This document shows, piece by piece, positions 24,517 through 37,831 of a stretch of DNA of 64,000 nt. The notes under the pieces were generated by a model, which saw only the letters and a list, made by a program, of their open reading frames with translations, was not told the origin of the DNA and ran no database searches. Every line of letters starts with the position of its first letter. Within the stretch, counting starts at the first letter, position 1. Source of the stretch: Lactobacillus johnsonii. GTDB lineage: Bacteria > Bacillota > Bacilli > Lactobacillales > Lactobacillaceae. The stretch spans positions 1,550,001 to 1,614,000 of the forward strand of contig NZ_CP047409.1 of NCBI RefSeq assembly GCF_013487865.1. The letters run 5' to 3'. Both the position numbers and the translations under genes were made by a program.

Positions 24517-27500
24517 TTAATCTTTATTTTTACGTTTTTTACGTCTGAAGCCGAGTAAGCCACCTAGAGCAGCAATCATTAATCCTAACAAGTTGGAACT
24601 TGATTCTGCTCCTGTTTGAGGCAATTTACCTCTACGGTAATGTCTCTTAACTGTCTTATCTACAGATTCAGCATTTTCATTTTGAGGCTTAAGTGTATTA
24701 GTAGAAATTGTATATTTAGTACCACTATTGTTTGGCGTTACTTTAGAACCATTATTGTTAGTACTAGTTGTTGAAGTTATCGTACTTGTTGAGCTAGATG
24801 ACTTAGATATAGCCATACTTTCACTTTGTGAAAGCTTTTGGCTAATTTCTACACTTTCACTAATGCTTTCTTGGACTACCGTACTTATACTCTGGATATC
24901 TGTCTAATGTAAATAACAGTAAATTCGTTTGGTCCATCAATTAAATTTCCATAAGAATAAGCACTCAAATTTGTTGGCGATACTCCTTCAGGAGGAGTAA
25001 TTATCTTTCCTGTTTGATTGTCAACTACCTTTTCAAGAGTATATCCTTGTTTTTCTAGGTTCTCTAAAGTCGTAGTAGCATTAGAAAAGACAATTTTTCC
25101 TTCAGCAGGTCCTTGGAAATTATTAGTGGCTTGCGTAAGTGTAATTGGATTTGAAGGATTAGTATCATTAATAAATTCAAGTATAGCAGTCCTTGTATTA
25201 GTAGCATCACTTGAATTGGTAACATCTCCGTTAACACCATAGCTAATACCAGCCTTCCAAGTATTCCAATCTATAGTATGTGGTAAAGGAACTGTATCTC
25301 CTGTAACATTATTTGTAATAGTCATAAGCGGGTGCGCCGTATTTTGTAATGCCTCTTGTAAGGCTGCATTACTTGTAGCTGCACCCATATTAGGAGTATT
25401 TTCATAGTTATTCTTATCTACTGTAGCTGATTTATCCAGATCTTCCTGATAGGACTTGATATCATCTGGCATTGTAAAACCATTTGCACTTACTGTTAAA
25501 GGAACAATCACTCCTTTTAATTTAATTGAAGAGTCCGCAATTTGAACATGATAAACCATTTTAATTTCACCATTATCTGTGATGGTTTCTTCATGTGTTA
25601 CTGTAACCGGTGAAGTCATTTGACTAACTTTATTTATCCCACTCTTCAAGTAAACATTCGTAGAAGAACTTCCAGCAACTTCATTGCTTAATTCATTATT
25701 TACATACCATGCATAGATGCTTTTAATTCGGTCTTCCATCTGACTATCCGTAAGCCAGCTATAAGTAAATTCTTTACTATTTCCTACAGCAATTGCGATA
25801 TCAAAATTAGAACCCGTATTAGCTTCAGAAATAGTTGCTCCACTAATAGCAATATTAAATCCTATAACATTGACCCAATTAGTATTTATGTAGACACTAT
25901 TATTTGGTCCCCATACTCTATTGTTATTATAAAAAATACCCGCCGTAGTAGTATTGGTATAATCAAGATACTGCTTATCATAGACATATTGTCCTTGAAT
26001 CTGAAGACCACTAGCATAATGTTGGCCATTTATTGTTACATCATTGGTAGGAGTATAAGCAAATAGAGTTCCATTTCTAGATTCATCATCGGTATATTGA
26101 TAAACATAAACTTTTCCTAAATTAGAAGTATTGGTATTACTTTGATTAGTACTAATGGATGGTTGTTGAGACTGTGGATTCCCCATCTTAATATTGGATT
26201 AAGAGTTAATTTATTATTATCACTAGTATAGTCTGTCGCTTCTGAATTAAAAACTATTCTATAATATGTATCCATATTATATGCAGTGGCTATTTGAAGT
26301 TTATTAGGGGTCATTAAGGACAGATTAGCCGCTAATTTACTATCATAATCTTCAATATTCCCATTACTATCCGGTAGTCCTAAATGGACGTCAATATATT
26401 GACCATCTTGCATAGTTTGTTTTGGAGTAATTGAAAAGGCAAGCTGTTCATAGCCAGCATCGCTACTGGTTTCTCCAGCAACTGGTGTCACTTTAATATT
26501 ACTGATGGTATAGGCAGTAGTCGGTAATTGCTCTTTCCCTACCTGTATTGTATAAGTAACACTTCCACTACTATTAGCAGCTTGGTTACTTGGATCAGTC
26601 CAATTAACAGTTTGTGGGCTTTTTACAACAGTGACCGCTCCATCACTTGTATTAAAAGTATACGTTCCATAAGTTGTATTAGAATAGTTAGAAACTTCTG
26701 CCACCAAAGGCGCAGTTGCATTTGAATAGGTATGACTACCACCGGTTTGACCATTAAAGTTTGGACTCAGTTTAACTGATCCCATTACTGAATTTGTTGT
26801 AAAGTTAGGCGTCGTCCCAGTTAATGATACTTCAAAGAGTTGCTCTCCATTTGGTCCATAATTGCCTAACTCTTTAACTGATGCCGTACCAGAATAGCCA
26901 CTAGTGTTAAAGCTGAAGTCACCTGTAGTAGCTGTAAATCCATCGGGTATCATTACAATAAATTTAGGATTTTGAACTGTAGATTCCCCAGTTGTTGATA
27001 AACGAAAACTATAAGTTGGAACTGAATCTCCACTATACGTTTTTCCATTTGCATCAAGAATTGCAGTACCAGTAAACGTAGGAATCAAATTTGTATTAAT
27101 CGCATAGTTAATATCTGAACTGAAGCCACTTTTTACCACAGCTATATTCTGTCCATTAGCTACAAAAGTATAAGTACCAGCAGTTGGTGTCGCATCACTT
27201 GCAAGTTCTGAAACTATTGGAACCCCATTGTTTCCATAGTTATAGGTTCCTGTCTGAGTTGGATCTAGTGTTAACTTAAATTGTCCACCAAAGTTCCGTG
27301 CCGCATTCCAGCCAGGATTAAAGTCTAACTGGATTTTAAACAACTGCTCTCCATTTGGTCCGACTTTTCCTAAATCTTCAATTGAATAGTTACTTGTCGA
27401 ATATTGATTAGACACATTAAATTGACCGCCAAAATAATTACCAACATTTTTGTCTATCAAACTAAAATCAGATTTACTTGATGTAAAACCTTTTGGAATC

Positions 27501-29080
27501 ATCACAATAAATGTGGATTATTAACGGTAGAATCACCAAGTGTAGAAAGGCGAACAGAAAGGACGGGTATTTGTGATTGTGGAGTATTGTTAGTGTAGCT
27601 AATACTATTTCCAGAAACAAAAGCACCAGATGAATTTAAATTATCAAAAGAAGCAGTTCCTGTAAATTAAGGTAATTCTACAGTGTTGTTAAGAATATAA
27701 TTAATTGAACCTTGCTGATTATTAATCCCAGTAGAGTTTTTAACAACCTCAATTGCTTGCCCATTTACGTTAAAGGTATATGAACCACCTCCATAAGCAC
27801 TTGTCCCATTTGTTACCGCATAATTAGATACTTCAGAAACAAAAGGAGCGCCATATACATTATACGAAACTACACCTTTTGCATTTGCATCTAAGGTTAA
27901 TTTGACTTGACCACCAAAGTTATTTCCTCACGTTAGTGTTGCACCAGTTAAGGTGATCATAAATAGTTGTTCACCATTTGGACCATAGTTTCCTAATTCC
28001 TTTATTATTGATTTTCCATTAGACAGTCCTGCAAATCCTCTACCACTAAAGATATCAGTACCTTGAGTATTAGTTAAAGTAGAAAGATCAGCAGTAGTAG
28101 CAGTAAATCCTTTTGGAATCATGATAATAAATTGAGGATTTGTAGCGTTTGAATCTCCATATGTTGATAAACGAAATGTATAGGTAGGTACAGCCCCATC
28201 TTTAAAGTCTGTTCCATTAACATTACTGCCGTCAGCATTTTTAATCATTACTGTACCAGAAAAAGTAGGTTTAATAACTGCATCATTTGTTGTCGCTAAA
28301 GTTACAAAATTAACACCTAAGGAAACTGGTAATTGTGAATTCGTAGTCGAATTATTTCGTTGAATTGTATTATTTGTAGCAAGAGGCAAATTGTTAAGAG
28401 AAGAAATATTTTTATTTAACTCTAAACTAGCTTGTAGTGTAGTTGGAACATTGTTCGAAGTTGAGTGATATGCAGAAGTAATTGCAGACTGACTTACATG
28501 TGATGTATTAGCTGATCTATTAATATCTGTAGAATTTGCTTCAACGTTTTTATTACTTTTTAATACTGTTGAGTATTAGACATTTTTTCTGTTGATTTAT
28601 TTTTGGCCAAACTTAGAAAATTAAGTATACTTTCAGATTGACTCAGTGAATGTGAGAGACTCTGAGATTGAGATACGATACCGGAAATACTTTCAGACTG
28701 ACTTATAGAATCAGAAACACTTTCTGAAATTTTGAGGCTCTTAGAAGTAGATAGACTTTGTACTTCCGAATTACTAATGCTATTTTCTTTTTCAGTAGAT
28801 TTACTATTTACTTTATTTGAAACCCCAGTTTGGGTACTTTCTGATACTGATCCCACAATTTGAGATTTAGCATCCACGGAAGTTTGTGCTGCATATACAC
28901 GATCATTGGGTAAAATCGCAATACCAGTTGTTCCGGTACCTAAAATTACTGCTAATGCAGCAAGTTCTTTAATATAGGACTTTGAATTATTACTCTGAGC
29001 TTTTAATCTATTCGGGTCTACATATTTTTTCTTTTGACTATCTTTTCTTTTATTTTATTTTTTAAATTTTTCTCTTCCAT
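24517..29080 (-). pseudogene. Decayed serine-rich LPQTG surface adhesin
   Basis: One former gene of about 1500 codons. Reading from ATG 29080: basic N-terminus, a frame break near 29045, then KKKYVDPNRL and a hydrophobic signal segment ending VYAAQ. Next come a Ser-rich region (SVSDSISQSES), three repeats of about 198 residues (FRLST, IMIPKGFTATT, ELGNYGPNGEQLF), a C-terminal beta-rich part, a second Ser-rich stretch, then LPQTG, hydrophobic helix and RRKKRKNKD. Lesions seen: frameshifts near 29045, 28560, 27515, 26185 and 24895, and in-frame stops TGA 27928-27930 and TAA 27667-27669. Seven lesions rule out simple phase variation. It was presumably glycosylated by the downstream enzymes and anchored by sortase. 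Confidence 0.88.
26605..28269 (-). repeat. Three direct repeats of about 595 bases in the adhesin remnant
   Basis: Repeat starts (the Pro of P-T-F-[ST]-G-T) fall at 28269, 27672 and 27082. The first period is 597 bases (199 codons). The second is 590, one base short of a whole number of codons, which agrees with the one-base deletion near 27515. The third copy is shorter and more diverged at its end. Confidence 0.75.
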
Positions 29081-29340
29081 GCTTTTTTCCAAATCCACAT
29101 CATAAATTACAAAATATAAAAAATACTAATTGAGCATATAAATAACGCACTACTATACACATCTATAATATATCTTTTGTAATTAAATTAAAGCATACGC
29201 ACTTGATATTAAGGATAATCGCTTCTAAGATCAGATAAAATAGTTATTTTTAGCTTAAGCCTATAGTCAAAAATAATGAATATTATATAAAACAAATCAC
29301 AGTAAGGTTACTTAAAATCTTAGTATTAAAATATCAAAAA
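29081..29340. other. AT-rich intergenic region upstream of the adhesin remnant
   Basis: About 260 very AT-rich bases, presumably the old adhesin promoter region. No frame or RNA recognised. Confidence 0.45.
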
Positions 29341-29386
29341 AAATACACGATTCTATAAAATTCTTCTCTTATAGAATCGTGTATTT
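29341..29386 (-). terminator. Long hairpin terminator after the HAD phosphatase gene
   Basis: Eighteen-base perfect arms (AAATACACGATTCTATAA and complement) around a ten-base loop, followed on the minus strand by a T run. T-rich on both sides, so it may also block plus-strand transcription. Confidence 0.8.
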
Positions 29387-29421
29387 TTAATTATTAATTT
29401 TTATAAGATAACCTTAATTTA

Positions 29422-30237
29422 TTAAATTACAAACTTTTTAAGGGCTTTAGCAATCCCATTATGATTATTATCATCGGTTACAAAATCAGCTTTTTCTTTG
29501 ATATCTTCAATTGCATTTCCCATAGCAATTTTCTTGAAACTTGGGTTTTCAAACATGGAAACGTCATTTCCTTGGTCACCAAAGACCATGACATCTTCTG
29601 GGCTAATCTTTAAACGTTGAGCCAAATCCATTAAAGCATTTCCTTTTGAAGCCCCAATTCCATTTAACTCAATACAGTTATCTAAACTACGAACTATATC
29701 ATAGGATTCAAAGGCCCAGTATGGAATCGAATTCCATAGTTTTTCAATTTGATCACTATCTTTTGCACAAGTAAATCCTACCTTGTTAAAGGTAAAATCT
29801 TGTGGGATTTCTTTACGTTCACGAACTCTAATTTCATTATCAGTTAAAGCAGCATTAATTTGCATTTGTACTGAAAGGTCACGATCTAAAGTCCAAAAAC
29901 GTTTAGTTGTTTCAAAGTGTAAATTCACGTGAGCAAGTCTCTGCAAGCGAAGCATTATTTCAAAATCGCGATAATTCATCTCTTGACTCATTAGAACTTT
30001 TCCAGATAAATCTTGTACAACTGCGCCGTTAAAGACAACTGCATATTCTTCTGGCCCCTCAAGTCCTAGTTGAGTTTCAAAAGGCATTACTCCAGAGAGA
30101 GGACGACCAGAAGCAAGCACTATCTTAATTCCCATCCCATGTGCTACCTGTAAAGTCCTCAGAGTTTCAGGTGAAATTGTATTTCCACTAGTTAATAAAG
30201 TTCCATCTAAATCTACCGCAATTAGTTTTACTGTCAT
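29422..30237 (-). CDS. Cof-type HAD-superfamily sugar phosphatase
   Basis: 271 residues, standard for the Cof/YidA group (HAD IIB). Motif I DLDGTLLTSGN (nucleophile and acid Asp) is at the N-terminus, motif II is in LASGRP, the conserved Lys is in the IGASKGNAL block, and motif IV is GDQGNDVSMF near the end. The C2 cap domain lies between. These enzymes dephosphorylate sugar phosphates, FMN or PLP with loose specificity, so no single substrate is assigned. Starts nine bases after the small membrane protein gene and may be co-transcribed with it. Confidence 0.9.
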   Translation of the reverse strand: MTVKLIAVDLDGTLLTSGNTISPETLRTLQVAHGMGIKIVLASGRPLSGVMPFETQLGLEGPEEYAVVFNGAVVQDLSGKVLMSQEMNYRDFEIMLRLQRLAHVNLHFETTKRFWTLDRDLSVQMQINAALTDNEIRVRERKEIPQDFTFNKVGFTCAKDSDQIEKLWNSIPYWAFESYDIVRSLDNCIELNGIGASKGNALMDLAQRLKISPEDVMVFGDQGNDVSMFENPSFKKIAMGNAIEDIKEKADFVTDDNNHNGIAKALKKFVI

Positions 30238-30245
30238 AAATTACC

Positions 30246-30455
30246 CTATCTTCCAAAAATCATATAGAAAATTACATTTATTAATAATCCCATTAGTGCA
30301 TAAAAGAACACTGCATTAGCTTTAATTTTTTCTTTTTTTATTAAATATACAAGACTCGCAATAAAGCCCACTAAGGGGAAAACAGTGTAAAAAATAATTG
30401 CCCATTCAGCAATTCCATTAACATCTGTACTTAAATTATGAATAAATTTTTTCAT
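30246..30455 (-). CDS. Small two-helix membrane protein, unknown function
   Basis: 69 residues with two predicted helices (about 17-38 and 47-66) separated by the basic loop KKEKIKAN, giving a hairpin in the membrane. I do not recognise a family. It has an ATG with a GGAGAAG-like ribosome site and follows a terminator, so it begins a short unit with the HAD phosphatase gene. Conserved spacing supports it being real. Confidence 0.65.
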   Translation of the reverse strand: MKKFIHNLSTDVNGIAEWAIIFYTVFPLVGFIASLVYLIKKEKIKANAVFFYALMGLLINVIFYMIFGR

Positions 30456-30468
30456 TTCTTCTCCAACA

Positions 30469-30503
30469 AAAATAGAGACTAATAAATTATTAGTCTCTAT
30501 TTT
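30469..30503 (-). terminator. Terminator of the pcrA-dagK transcription unit
   Basis: AAAATAGAGACTAATAA paired with its complement around a minimal loop, then TTTT, just after the lipid kinase stop codon. Confidence 0.75.
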
Positions 30504-30506
30504 ATA

Positions 30507-31415
30507 TTAACCAACATAAAATTCAATATGCTGTTTTAGATTTTCAAAATCAATTGGTAAATGACCACCAATCTCACCATCTAAATTCACAGGAATAGGA
30601 TCCTTATCTTTACTATCACCTAATAATTCTACCTTTAAATTTTTAGTCTTAGTATAGATAATCTGTGGATCATTAACATGATTTCCATTCAAAGCCATGG
30701 CCATTAAACGTAAAACATCTACTGGATTTGCAGTTTTAACTACAATTAACTGAAATAGCCCATCTGATAATTGAGCATCTGGCATAATACGTTCAAAACC
30801 TCCAATTGAATTGGTCATCCCTAAAAGAAACATTGATAAGTCTCCCTCATAGACTCCTTCATCATAAGTTAAACGCATCTTATTGCTACTGATTTTTGGT
30901 AGCATTTCTGCACCTTTAAGCAAATACGCACTATAACCCAGGACAGACTTTACTTCTGAAGGTACTCCATAAGTAAGTTCAGTTAATGAACCGCTAGCAG
31001 CAATATTCATAAAGTATTGCTTACCCGCACGCCCAATATCCATCTTTTGTGTTTTACCTGTCAGGATTACTTTAGCTGCCTCAACTAAATCATCTCTCGG
31101 AATCTTTAATGCACGAGCAAAATCATTGGTAGTTCCTGCTGGAATAACAGCAAGTTTTGGCCGTTTTTCTAATGGAGCTACTCCGTTGACTACTTCATTA
31201 ATAGTACCATCTCCACCAGCACCAACTAGTAAATCAAAACCTGCTAAGGCACATCTTTTTGCCTCATTTTGAGCAGACAGAGGTTCTGGCGTAGTCCTAA
31301 AAGCACTGGCTTCAAAACCAGCCTGTTCTAATACATTTAAAATATCTGCTACATTTTGAAGCATTTGCTCGTGACCCGAGACAGGATTATAAATCAATCT
31401 TGCTTTTTTCGTCAT
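30507..31415 (-). CDS. dagK: Diacylglycerol/lipid kinase (DagK/DgkB, YegS family)
   Basis: 302 residues, full length. Phosphorylates diacylglycerol (set free by lipoteichoic acid synthesis) to phosphatidic acid, returning it to phospholipid synthesis. The kinase motif GAGGDGTINEVVNG is near residue 65, PAGTTNDFARAL follows, and the C-terminal beta-sandwich contains LDGEIGG. It is the last gene of the long pcrA-ligA-camS-gatCAB-dagK run on the minus strand, 23 bases after gatB, an order common in lactobacilli. Confidence 0.92.
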   Translation of the reverse strand: MTKKARLIYNPVSGHEQMLQNVADILNVLEQAGFEASAFRTTPEPLSAQNEAKRCALAGFDLLVGAGGDGTINEVVNGVAPLEKRPKLAVIPAGTTNDFARALKIPRDDLVEAAKVILTGKTQKMDIGRAGKQYFMNIAASGSLTELTYGVPSEVKSVLGYSAYLLKGAEMLPKISSNKMRLTYDEGVYEGDLSMFLLGMTNSIGGFERIMPDAQLSDGLFQLIVVKTANPVDVLRLMAMALNGNHVNDPQIIYTKTKNLKVELLGDSKDKDPIPVNLDGEIGGHLPIDFENLKQHIEFYVG

Positions 31416-31438
31416 CGCCTCTCGCCTCCCTAAAATGA

Positions 31439-32869
31439 TTAACGACTTTGAAGTTCCTTGTTAAGCAATTGGTTAACAACTTTAGGGTTAGCTTTACCAC
31501 GAGTTTGTTTCATGATTTGACCAACTAAGAATCCAATTGCACGATCTTTACCATTCTTAAAGTCTTCAACAGATTGTGGGTTGTCATCAACGACCTTAGT
31601 AACCATTGGCCCAAGAACAGAAACATCAGATAATTGAATCATACCCTTATCTTCAACATATTTCTTAGGATCAGTACCGTTTTCAATTGATTCCTTAAAG
31701 ACCTTCTTAGCGATCTTAGAAGAAATAGTACCATCTTTGATCATCTTGATCATTTCAGCTAAGTGTTCTGGAGTTAACTTAATATCGGCAATACCAACTT
31801 GGTTTTCATTCAAGTAACCATTAACTTGAGTGTTTAACCAGTTAGCAGCTAATGTTGGATCTGCACCAGCAGCAACTGCAGCATCGTAGAAATCACTTGA
31901 TTCCTTAGTTTGTAAAATAACGTCTGCGTCGTATTCTTTAATACCATATTCTTCAACGTAACGCTTACGACGTTCAAATGGTGATTCAGGTAAACTTTCT
32001 TCAATTTCGTCAATCCAGCTTTGCTTAATATGGTAAGGAGCAATATCTGGTTCTGGGAAGTAACGGTAGTCTGCGTCACCTTCCTTAACACGTTCTAGGA
32101 CAGTCTTACCAGTTGCTTCATCAAAACGACGAGTAGAAAGTTGAACTCTACCACCAGAAAGTAATACTTGTTGTTGACGTTTTTCTTCATAAGCAAGAGA
32201 ACGACGTACGTGGTCAAATGAGTTCAAGTTCTTCATTTCAACCTTGGTACCAAGCTTTTCTTGACCTGCAGGACGAATAGAAATGTTGGTATCAACACGC
32301 ATTGAACCTTCTTCCATCTTAACGTCAGAAGCACCAGTAAATTGAACAATTTGACGTAATTTAGTCAAATATGCATAAGCTTCTTCTGGATCTTCCATAT
32401 CAGGTTCAGAAACAACTTCAAGAAGTGGAACTCCCTGACGGTTTAAGTCAACGTATGAATAACCGTTAGCACCGTGTGTATTCTTACCAGCATCTTCTTC
32501 AATATGCATTTCATGAATACCAATGCGCTTCTTCTTACCACGAACTTCAATTTCGATATAACCATCACGAGCAAGTGGTTGGAAGAATTGAGTAATCTGA
32601 TAAGCTTTAGGGTTATCTGGGTAGAAATAGTTCTTACGATCAAAGTGAGTTACTGGTAAAACATGTGAATGAGTTGCTAAAGCAACCATAATCCCAAGAC
32701 GGTAAACGTCTTTGTTTAAACGAGGTAAGACACCAGGCATAGCCCAGTCGATAACATTAGTTTCAGTGTTTGCTTCAGCACCATAACTAACTGGTGATGG
32801 AGAAAAAATCTTACTCTTTGTTTTTAATTCGAAGTGGACTTCTAGACCAATAGTCGATTTAAAATTCAT
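31439..32869 (-). CDS. gatB: Asp/Glu-tRNA amidotransferase subunit B
   Basis: 476 residues, full length. Tethers mischarged Glu-tRNA(Gln) (and Asp-tRNA(Asn)), activates it with ATP and transfers the ammonia made by GatA. Signature blocks: [21 protein letters not shown] at the N-terminus, [15 protein letters not shown], and [12 protein letters not shown]. The C-terminal YqeY-like helical tail ends in [13 protein letters not shown]. The usual Cys of the zinc site at SPSP is replaced, as in many lactobacilli. It lies three bases from gatA. Confidence 0.96.
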   Translation of the reverse strand: MNFKSTIGLEVHFELKTKSKIFSPSPVSYGAEANTETNVIDWAMPGVLPRLNKDVYRLGIMVALATHSHVLPVTHFDRKNYFYPDNPKAYQITQFFQPLARDGYIEIEVRGKKKRIGIHEMHIEEDAGKNTHGANGYSYVDLNRQGVPLLEVVSEPDMEDPEEAYAYLTKLRQIVQFTGASDVKMEEGSMRVDTNISIRPAGQEKLGTKVEMKNLNSFDHVRRSLAYEEKRQQQVLLSGGRVQLSTRRFDEATGKTVLERVKEGDADYRYFPEPDIAPYHIKQSWIDEIEESLPESPFERRKRYVEEYGIKEYDADVILQTKESSDFYDAAVAAGADPTLAANWLNTQVNGYLNENQVGIADIKLTPEHLAEMIKMIKDGTISSKIAKKVFKESIENGTDPKKYVEDKGMIQLSDVSVLGPMVTKVVDDNPQSVEDFKNGKDRAIGFLVGQIMKQTRGKANPKVVNQLLNKELQSR

Positions 32870-32872
32870 TAA

Positions 32873-34312
32873 TTAATCCTCCATTCCTGTAGGTGTTTTT
32901 TCGTAGAATTTATTATTACGTTCAATGAAATCAGCAACTTTAAATACATTTCCTTCATCAAAACGCTTAGCCATAATTTGAAGACCAGCAGGCATACCAT
33001 CAACTAAGCCTGCTGGTACACTAGCGGCTGGAATACCAGCTAAATTAGCTGAAATAGTTAAAATATCATTATTGTACATCTTAATTGGATCAGAGATTTC
33101 TTCACCAATACCAAATGCTGGCTCAGTAGTAGTTGGTCCAACAATAACATCATTTTCTTCAAAAATCTTTTCAAAGTCGCGGCAAATCAATGTTCTAACT
33201 TGTGCAGCTTTCTTGAAGAATTCATCATATGCACCAGCTGATAAAGCAAAAGAACCAAGCATGATACGACGCTTAACTTCGTCACCAAAGCCTTCACTTC
33301 TTGATTTTACGTAAACATCTAATAAGTTCTTAGTATCCTTTGCACGATAGCCGTAACGAATACCGTCATATCTTTGAAGGTTTGAAGAAGCTTCACTAGA
33401 AGCAACAATGTAGTAAGTAGGAACAACATACTTAGTATGTGGCAATGAAACTTCATTAATAATTGCACCGGCATCCTTCAAAACATCGATCTGTTTTTGG
33501 ATAACTTCGTGCATTTCACCGTCAACAGCATCCATGTATTCCTTAGGAACAGCCACACGTAAGCCTTTAACATCTTGGCCTAAGAAGCTAGTGTAATCAG
33601 GTACTTCTTTTTCAGAAACAGTTGCATCATGTTCATCAGGACCAGCAATTACGTTTAATACTTCAGCTGAATCCTTAACACGCTTACTCATTACACCAAT
33701 TTGATCCAATGAAGAACCAAAAGCAATAAGTCCCCAACGTGATACTCTACCGTAGGTTGGTTTAATACCAAAAATACCATTGAAGGCAGCTGGTTGACGA
33801 ATAGAACCACCAGTATCTGATCCAAGAGCTGCAACAACTTCACCACTCGCAACTGCAGCTGCAGAACCACCGGATGAACCACCAGGAACTTTATCTAAGT
33901 TCCATGGGTTATGTGTTTCACCATAGTAAGAATGTTCAGTGGATGAACCCATTGCAAATTCATCCATGTTAGTCTTACCAACAAAAGTTGCTTGAACCTT
34001 CTTTAATTTACTAATTACAGTAGCATCATAAACGGGCATATAGTTGTAAAGAATGTGGCTAGCTGCTGTAGTCTTCATACCATTAGTAATGATATTATCC
34101 TTGATAGCAATAGGAATACCAGCTAATTTATTTTTATTAAAATCTAAATTTTCTGCTGGCTTTGCTTCTTCATCAACAGTAATCCAGGCATTAATCTTTT
34201 TGTCTGTTTCTTTAATGTTTTTAACTGTTTCCTTAGCTAGGTCTTCAGCTGTTATTTCGCCATCTTGTAATTTTTTATTTAATGAGTCAATGTTTTCATT
34301 TAAGTAATTCAT
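32873..34312 (-). CDS. gatA: Asp/Glu-tRNA amidotransferase subunit A
   Basis: 479-residue amidase-signature enzyme that releases ammonia from glutamine for transamidation. The Ser-cisSer-Lys triad is visible: Lys in IPIAIKDNI, cis-Ser in [16 protein letters not shown], and the catalytic Ser in [11 protein letters not shown]. Length and end ([16 protein letters not shown]) are typical. Its ATG overlaps the gatC stop (TAATG), so GatC and GatA are made together. Confidence 0.97.
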   Translation of the reverse strand: MNYLNENIDSLNKKLQDGEITAEDLAKETVKNIKETDKKINAWITVDEEAKPAENLDFNKNKLAGIPIAIKDNIITNGMKTTAASHILYNYMPVYDATVISKLKKVQATFVGKTNMDEFAMGSSTEHSYYGETHNPWNLDKVPGGSSGGSAAAVASGEVVAALGSDTGGSIRQPAAFNGIFGIKPTYGRVSRWGLIAFGSSLDQIGVMSKRVKDSAEVLNVIAGPDEHDATVSEKEVPDYTSFLGQDVKGLRVAVPKEYMDAVDGEMHEVIQKQIDVLKDAGAIINEVSLPHTKYVVPTYYIVASSEASSNLQRYDGIRYGYRAKDTKNLLDVYVKSRSEGFGDEVKRRIMLGSFALSAGAYDEFFKKAAQVRTLICRDFEKIFEENDVIVGPTTTEPAFGIGEEISDPIKMYNNDILTISANLAGIPAASVPAGLVDGMPAGLQIMAKRFDEGNVFKVADFIERNNKFYEKTPTGMED

Positions 34313-34614
34313 TATTCATTATCATCCTTATCAATAATTACTGGCACCTTAATGAAGCCATCAGCTTTTTCAGGAACATTCTTCATTAATTCTGCGCGAC
34401 TTTCCCAATGTTCAGGCTTGTCTTCTCTAAAATCAGTCTCTCGATCAACAACTTGAACAGTTTCAGGAACTCCTTCAGTATCAACTTCGGCTAATTGATG
34501 TGCCATATTGATAATGTCACCCATTTGTTCAGTAAACTTATCAATTTCGTCTTCACCAAACTCAAGTCGAGATAGTGCTGCAACGTGATTGATTTCATCT
34601 TTTGTAATTTTCAC
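34312..34614 (-). CDS. gatC: Asp/Glu-tRNA amidotransferase subunit C
   Basis: 100-residue subunit that clamps GatA and GatB together. I start it at GTG 34614, six bases after a perfect AGGAGG; a longer in-frame extension runs into camS and has no ribosome site. The family core [18 protein letters not shown] is near the N-terminus and the C-terminus holds [16 protein letters not shown]. Its ribosome site sits inside the end of camS, one base-tight with the CamS stop codon. Confidence 0.95.
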
Positions 34615-34624
34615 CGTTTGCCTC

Positions 34625-35764
34625 CTATTCACCGCCAAAGACGTGGACATAATAACTATCGTCTGCGGAATTCTTAGCAATTAATGCCTGCGTATCATTA
34701 ACAGAATTAATCTTAATTTCTATTGGTGCATCCTTAGGTAAGTACTTCTTAGCAGCTGACAATACAAGTCTTGAAAAACTCTCAATCTGCGCATAACCAA
34801 AGAATTGGGTAGTTACAGTAATGTTCATTTGTGTCAAAGTTTTATTTTGATAATGAACAGTCGCTGTTACCCCACTAATATTAGGGAAGTAACCTTGAAT
34901 AGCTGCTTTAAAATCACTAAATGAAGCTGCATCAGTAGAATTGATTGCTTTTTCACTTCCAACAGTCGGTAGCACTTGACTACGATTATTGACTGTTTTC
35001 CAATCATTTATTTTACTACTATTTGCATTAGCAATTCCATATGCAAAGTAATTTCCACCTACAAGAGAATCTTTACTGGTTTTACTAAAAAGCCCAACCA
35101 AAATTGGGATATCTTTTAATCCCTTCTTTTTACGTAAATAAGAAACTAACTTATTAGCTGCTTCTTTACCAAAAGTCTCCTGTTCTGCACGAGAAATATC
35201 TTTATGATATTGGGGCCCATCTTTAACTTTCTGGTAGTAATCTACCGAGTTAAGAGCTAGCCCAACACTCATACCATCCATTTTGTAACTAGAATTAGAT
35301 TTAGTCAAAAAATCTTGTTCTAAAATTTGATCTAAAATAATAGGATTATACGAATTCTTTTTATTACTTTTTTCCGCATTTAGACCTTCTGGATTACTCT
35401 TAGACTTTCTTCCTAGCCAGTCAGTAGCATCAGCAACAGAAATTTTTTGTCCTTCTTGAAAAACATACTTACTACTTGAAAAAGTATTGTGAGATAAATC
35501 AATTAACCCAGATTCTAAAGCACGACTATCTACATTATTATCACTAGTATTTTCAGTTGTTCCTTCAATTGGACTAGTTACATATTCCCCATCTTTTAAA
35601 AGAACATTATACCCATTTTTACTAGTACTAGTAGTTTGATAGCTTTTTTTCTTTGTTGTAGAAGTAGTAGGGTTATTGGCAAGATCAGAATTTTTTAAAT
35701 TGCCACATGCACTTAAACTTAACCCAGTTGCTAGTAGTAGTGCTATTTGCAAAAATCTTTTCAA
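34625..35764 (-). CDS. camS: CamS-family lipoprotein (sex pheromone precursor-like)
   Basis: 379 residues. A signal peptide with lipobox LSLSAC (Cys is lipidated) precedes a Ser/Thr-rich linker and the CamS domain with blocks [21 protein letters not shown] and FGYAQIESF. The homologue in enterococci and staphylococci releases a sex-pheromone-like peptide from the signal sequence; its role in lactobacilli is unknown. I prefer TTG 35764 with AAGAAGG nine bases upstream; the ATG at 35806 lies inside ligA and adds an unlikely basic stretch. Position right after ligA is the usual one. Confidence 0.87.
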   Translation of the reverse strand: MKRFLQIALLLATGLSLSACGNLKNSDLANNPTTSTTKKKSYQTTSTSKNGYNVLLKDGEYVTSPIEGTTENTSDNNVDSRALESGLIDLSHNTFSSSKYVFQEGQKISVADATDWLGRKSKSNPEGLNAEKSNKKNSYNPIILDQILEQDFLTKSNSSYKMDGMSVGLALNSVDYYQKVKDGPQYHKDISRAEQETFGKEAANKLVSYLRKKKGLKDIPILVGLFSKTSKDSLVGGNYFAYGIANANSSKINDWKTVNNRSQVLPTVGSEKAINSTDAASFSDFKAAIQGYFPNISGVTATVHYQNKTLTQMNITVTTQFFGYAQIESFSRLVLSAAKKYLPKDAPIEIKINSVNDTQALIAKNSADDSYYVHVFGGE

Positions 35765-35786
35765 TTTATTTTTCCTTCTTATTTCT

Positions 35787-37808
<2,022 letters not shown>

Positions 37809-37831
37809 CTAAATCAAACTGTTCTATTTCA

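Noticed and set aside
24366-24563. Small minus-strand gene between the adhesin tail and the glycosyltransferases
   Set aside because: It overlaps the end of the LPQTG frame and resembles nothing known.
24517-29080. Phase-variable adhesin controlled by homopolymer tracts
   Set aside because: Too many independent lesions, including two nonsense codons, for reversible switching.
29341-29386. The long hairpin as an IS or MITE end, because TACACGAT also occurs near 63605
   Set aside because: The shared bases are short and those at 63.6 kb are coding within the transposase; a terminator explains the hairpin.
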